In this document: positions 37,740-38,564 of the stretch, piece by piece
Numbering within the stretch: the stretch's first letter is position 1
How the letters are laid out: the number at the start of each line of letters is the position of its first letter
Assembly: GCA_947484275.1 (NCBI GenBank)
Contig: CANKOY010000039.1
Span: forward strand, 1-38,564
DNA length: 38,564 bases
From: Planctomycetota bacterium
GTDB taxonomy: Bacteria; Planctomycetota; UBA1135; GCA-002686595
Reading direction: 5' to 3'
Translations under genes and position numbers: made by a program
The notes under the pieces: generated by a model
What the model was told of the DNA's origin: nothing
Seen by the model: the letters and a program-made list of their open reading frames with translations, nothing else
Database searches by the model: none

Positions 37740-38420
37740 GTGTGCGATGTGCGCCAGGAGCTTGAAATCGTCTACGCCGACGAGCGACTGCTCGTAGTCC
37801 ACAAGCCTGCGGGTCTCTTGACGGTCGGGGGCCCCGACGATCCCGCGTCGCTCGAAACGCGTCTTGCTGAACAGGGCCTGAGTGCCAGCGCCGTGCACCG
37901 TCTGGACCGCGACGTTTCCGGTTGCGTGCTGTGTGCCAAGGACCGCGAGATGTGGGAGTCGTTGGCGGACATGTTTCGAGAGCGCGCGCTCAAGAAGATC
38001 TACTGGGCCCTGGCCCTTGGGGTCGTGGGACCGGCCGAGGGACAGTGGAAATATCCGCTGCTCGAGGAACACGGGATGGCACGAGTGTCGGCGAAGGGAC
38101 GGCCGTCACAGACTCGCTACCGGACACTGAATCGCTTTGCGAGGGCCAGCGAACTTGAGATCGAGCTGGTCACCGGCCGCTACAACCAGATTCGAGTCCA
38201 CGCTGCGCACGGGGGCCACGCACTGGTTGGCGAGCGCAAGTACGCGCGCGGAAAGGAGGATTTCTTGCGCGCGCCGCGCGTGGCCTTGCACGCCTGGCGT
38301 CTGGAATTCACCCATCCGATCAGCGGCGAGTCCGTGAATGCGTGCGCGGAGTTGCCCCCGGAGCTTGCGGACCTGCGCGAGCAGGCTAGGGCGAATCAGC
38401 GCGTCAGGAAATCGCCCTAG
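37740..38420 (+). CDS. RluA-family pseudouridine synthase
   Basis: A 226-residue pseudouridine synthase, which isomerises uridine in rRNA or tRNA. The catalytic Asp is in HRLDRDVSG (about 54-62), the RluA-family signature. Other family segments are LEIVYADERLLVVHKPAGLL near the N-terminus, KKIYWALALG, SQTRYRTLNRF, and the RNA-binding YNQIRVHAAHGGHALVGERKY. No S4 domain precedes it, so it is a short RluA/RluE-like form. The start is uncertain: GTG at 37740, 37749 or 37713 are in frame and none has a good ribosome site. Its stop codon TAG touches the second repeat element. The exact target uridine cannot be told. Confidence 0.85.
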   Translation: MCDVRQELEIVYADERLLVVHKPAGLLTVGGPDDPASLETRLAEQGLSASAVHRLDRDVSGCVLCAKDREMWESLADMFRERALKKIYWALALGVVGPAEGQWKYPLLEEHGMARVSAKGRPSQTRYRTLNRFARASELEIELVTGRYNQIRVHAAHGGHALVGERKYARGKEDFLRAPRVALHAWRLEFTHPISGESVNACAELPPELADLREQARANQRVRKSP

Positions 38421-38564
38421 CAGCCCGTTGAAAAAGTCCCTACTACGGCAAGACGTGCTTCGGCGCCGCGTCGTTGCGCTCGGAAAGTCGTGCTCAGCGG
38501 CCAGGAAGGCCGCACCCCACTGCGAAGGCTCCGCAGGAGCCTTCACTACGAGCGCTTCGCGCTC
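38420..38564. mobile_element. MITE-like repeat element, second copy, cut by window end
   Basis: The first 145 bases of a second copy of the element at 34121. Across the shared stretch, including the CTAG at each left edge, I count six differences in 148 positions and no gaps. The left inverted repeat is at 38420-38440. The three hairpins recur at 38497-38513, 38524-38544 and 38550-38564. The right end lies beyond the window. Like the first copy it begins at the last base of a TAG stop codon, here of the RluA-family gene, in the same orientation relative to the gene. Confidence 0.75.

Overview
The window is high-GC bacterial DNA, densely coded on both strands, with many genes for exported, lipid-anchored or membrane proteins. 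Several traits together suggest a member of the Planctomycetota. These are three FG-GAP/VCBS lipoproteins of the CRTAC1 type with ASPIC/UnbV ends, a twin-arginine-exported Gfo/Idh/MocA oxidoreductase, an ECF sigma factor coupled to a FecR-like protein, a secreted M14 carboxypeptidase with a C-terminal domain I associate with that phylum, and few clear Shine-Dalgarno sites. The assignment is inference from gene content; no rRNA, tRNA or CRISPR array was seen.

Layout. 1-2576 (+): the end of an apbE flavin transferase gene, a Tat-exported oxidoreductase and a membrane protein with one c-type haem motif, joined by 4-base stop/start overlaps. 2579-6153 (-): a CRTAC1-type lipoprotein followed by a membrane-anchored TPR protein. 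6216-11645 (+): a NosL-like cysteine protein, a second CRTAC1-type lipoprotein, a small membrane-anchored protein, an FtsX-like permease, a LolD-like ATPase and a polytopic membrane protein with conserved-looking cysteines; this is the best candidate for an undescribed multi-gene system. 11648-17101 (-): an Uup-type ABC-F ATPase, a small candidate lipoprotein, a second ABC-F ATPase, a FecR-like protein and its ECF sigma factor. 17451-19328 (+): the M14 carboxypeptidase. 19339-22270 (-): malate synthase and isocitrate lyase, i.e. the glyoxylate shunt. 22499-24375 (-): a possible 51-residue ORF and a secreted protein gene broken by an in-frame TAG.

24439-38420: a BtpA-family protein; a large lipoprotein resembling a non-catalytic M16 peptidase (-); then a coupled series of MoaB, a TPR lipoprotein and a third CRTAC1-type lipoprotein, a C39-like cysteine peptidase lipoprotein coupled to a YihY/BrkB membrane protein, a multi-zinc-ribbon protein, an M28 metallopeptidase (-), a GT-C-like membrane protein and an RluA-family pseudouridine synthase.

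Two near-identical copies of a non-coding element start at the TAG stop codons of the zinc-ribbon gene (34121) and the RluA gene (38420). The complete copy is about 236 bp, has 21-bp terminal inverted repeats and holds three short hairpins, so it looks like a miniature non-autonomous transposable element. The second copy is cut by the window end, as is apbE at the window start.
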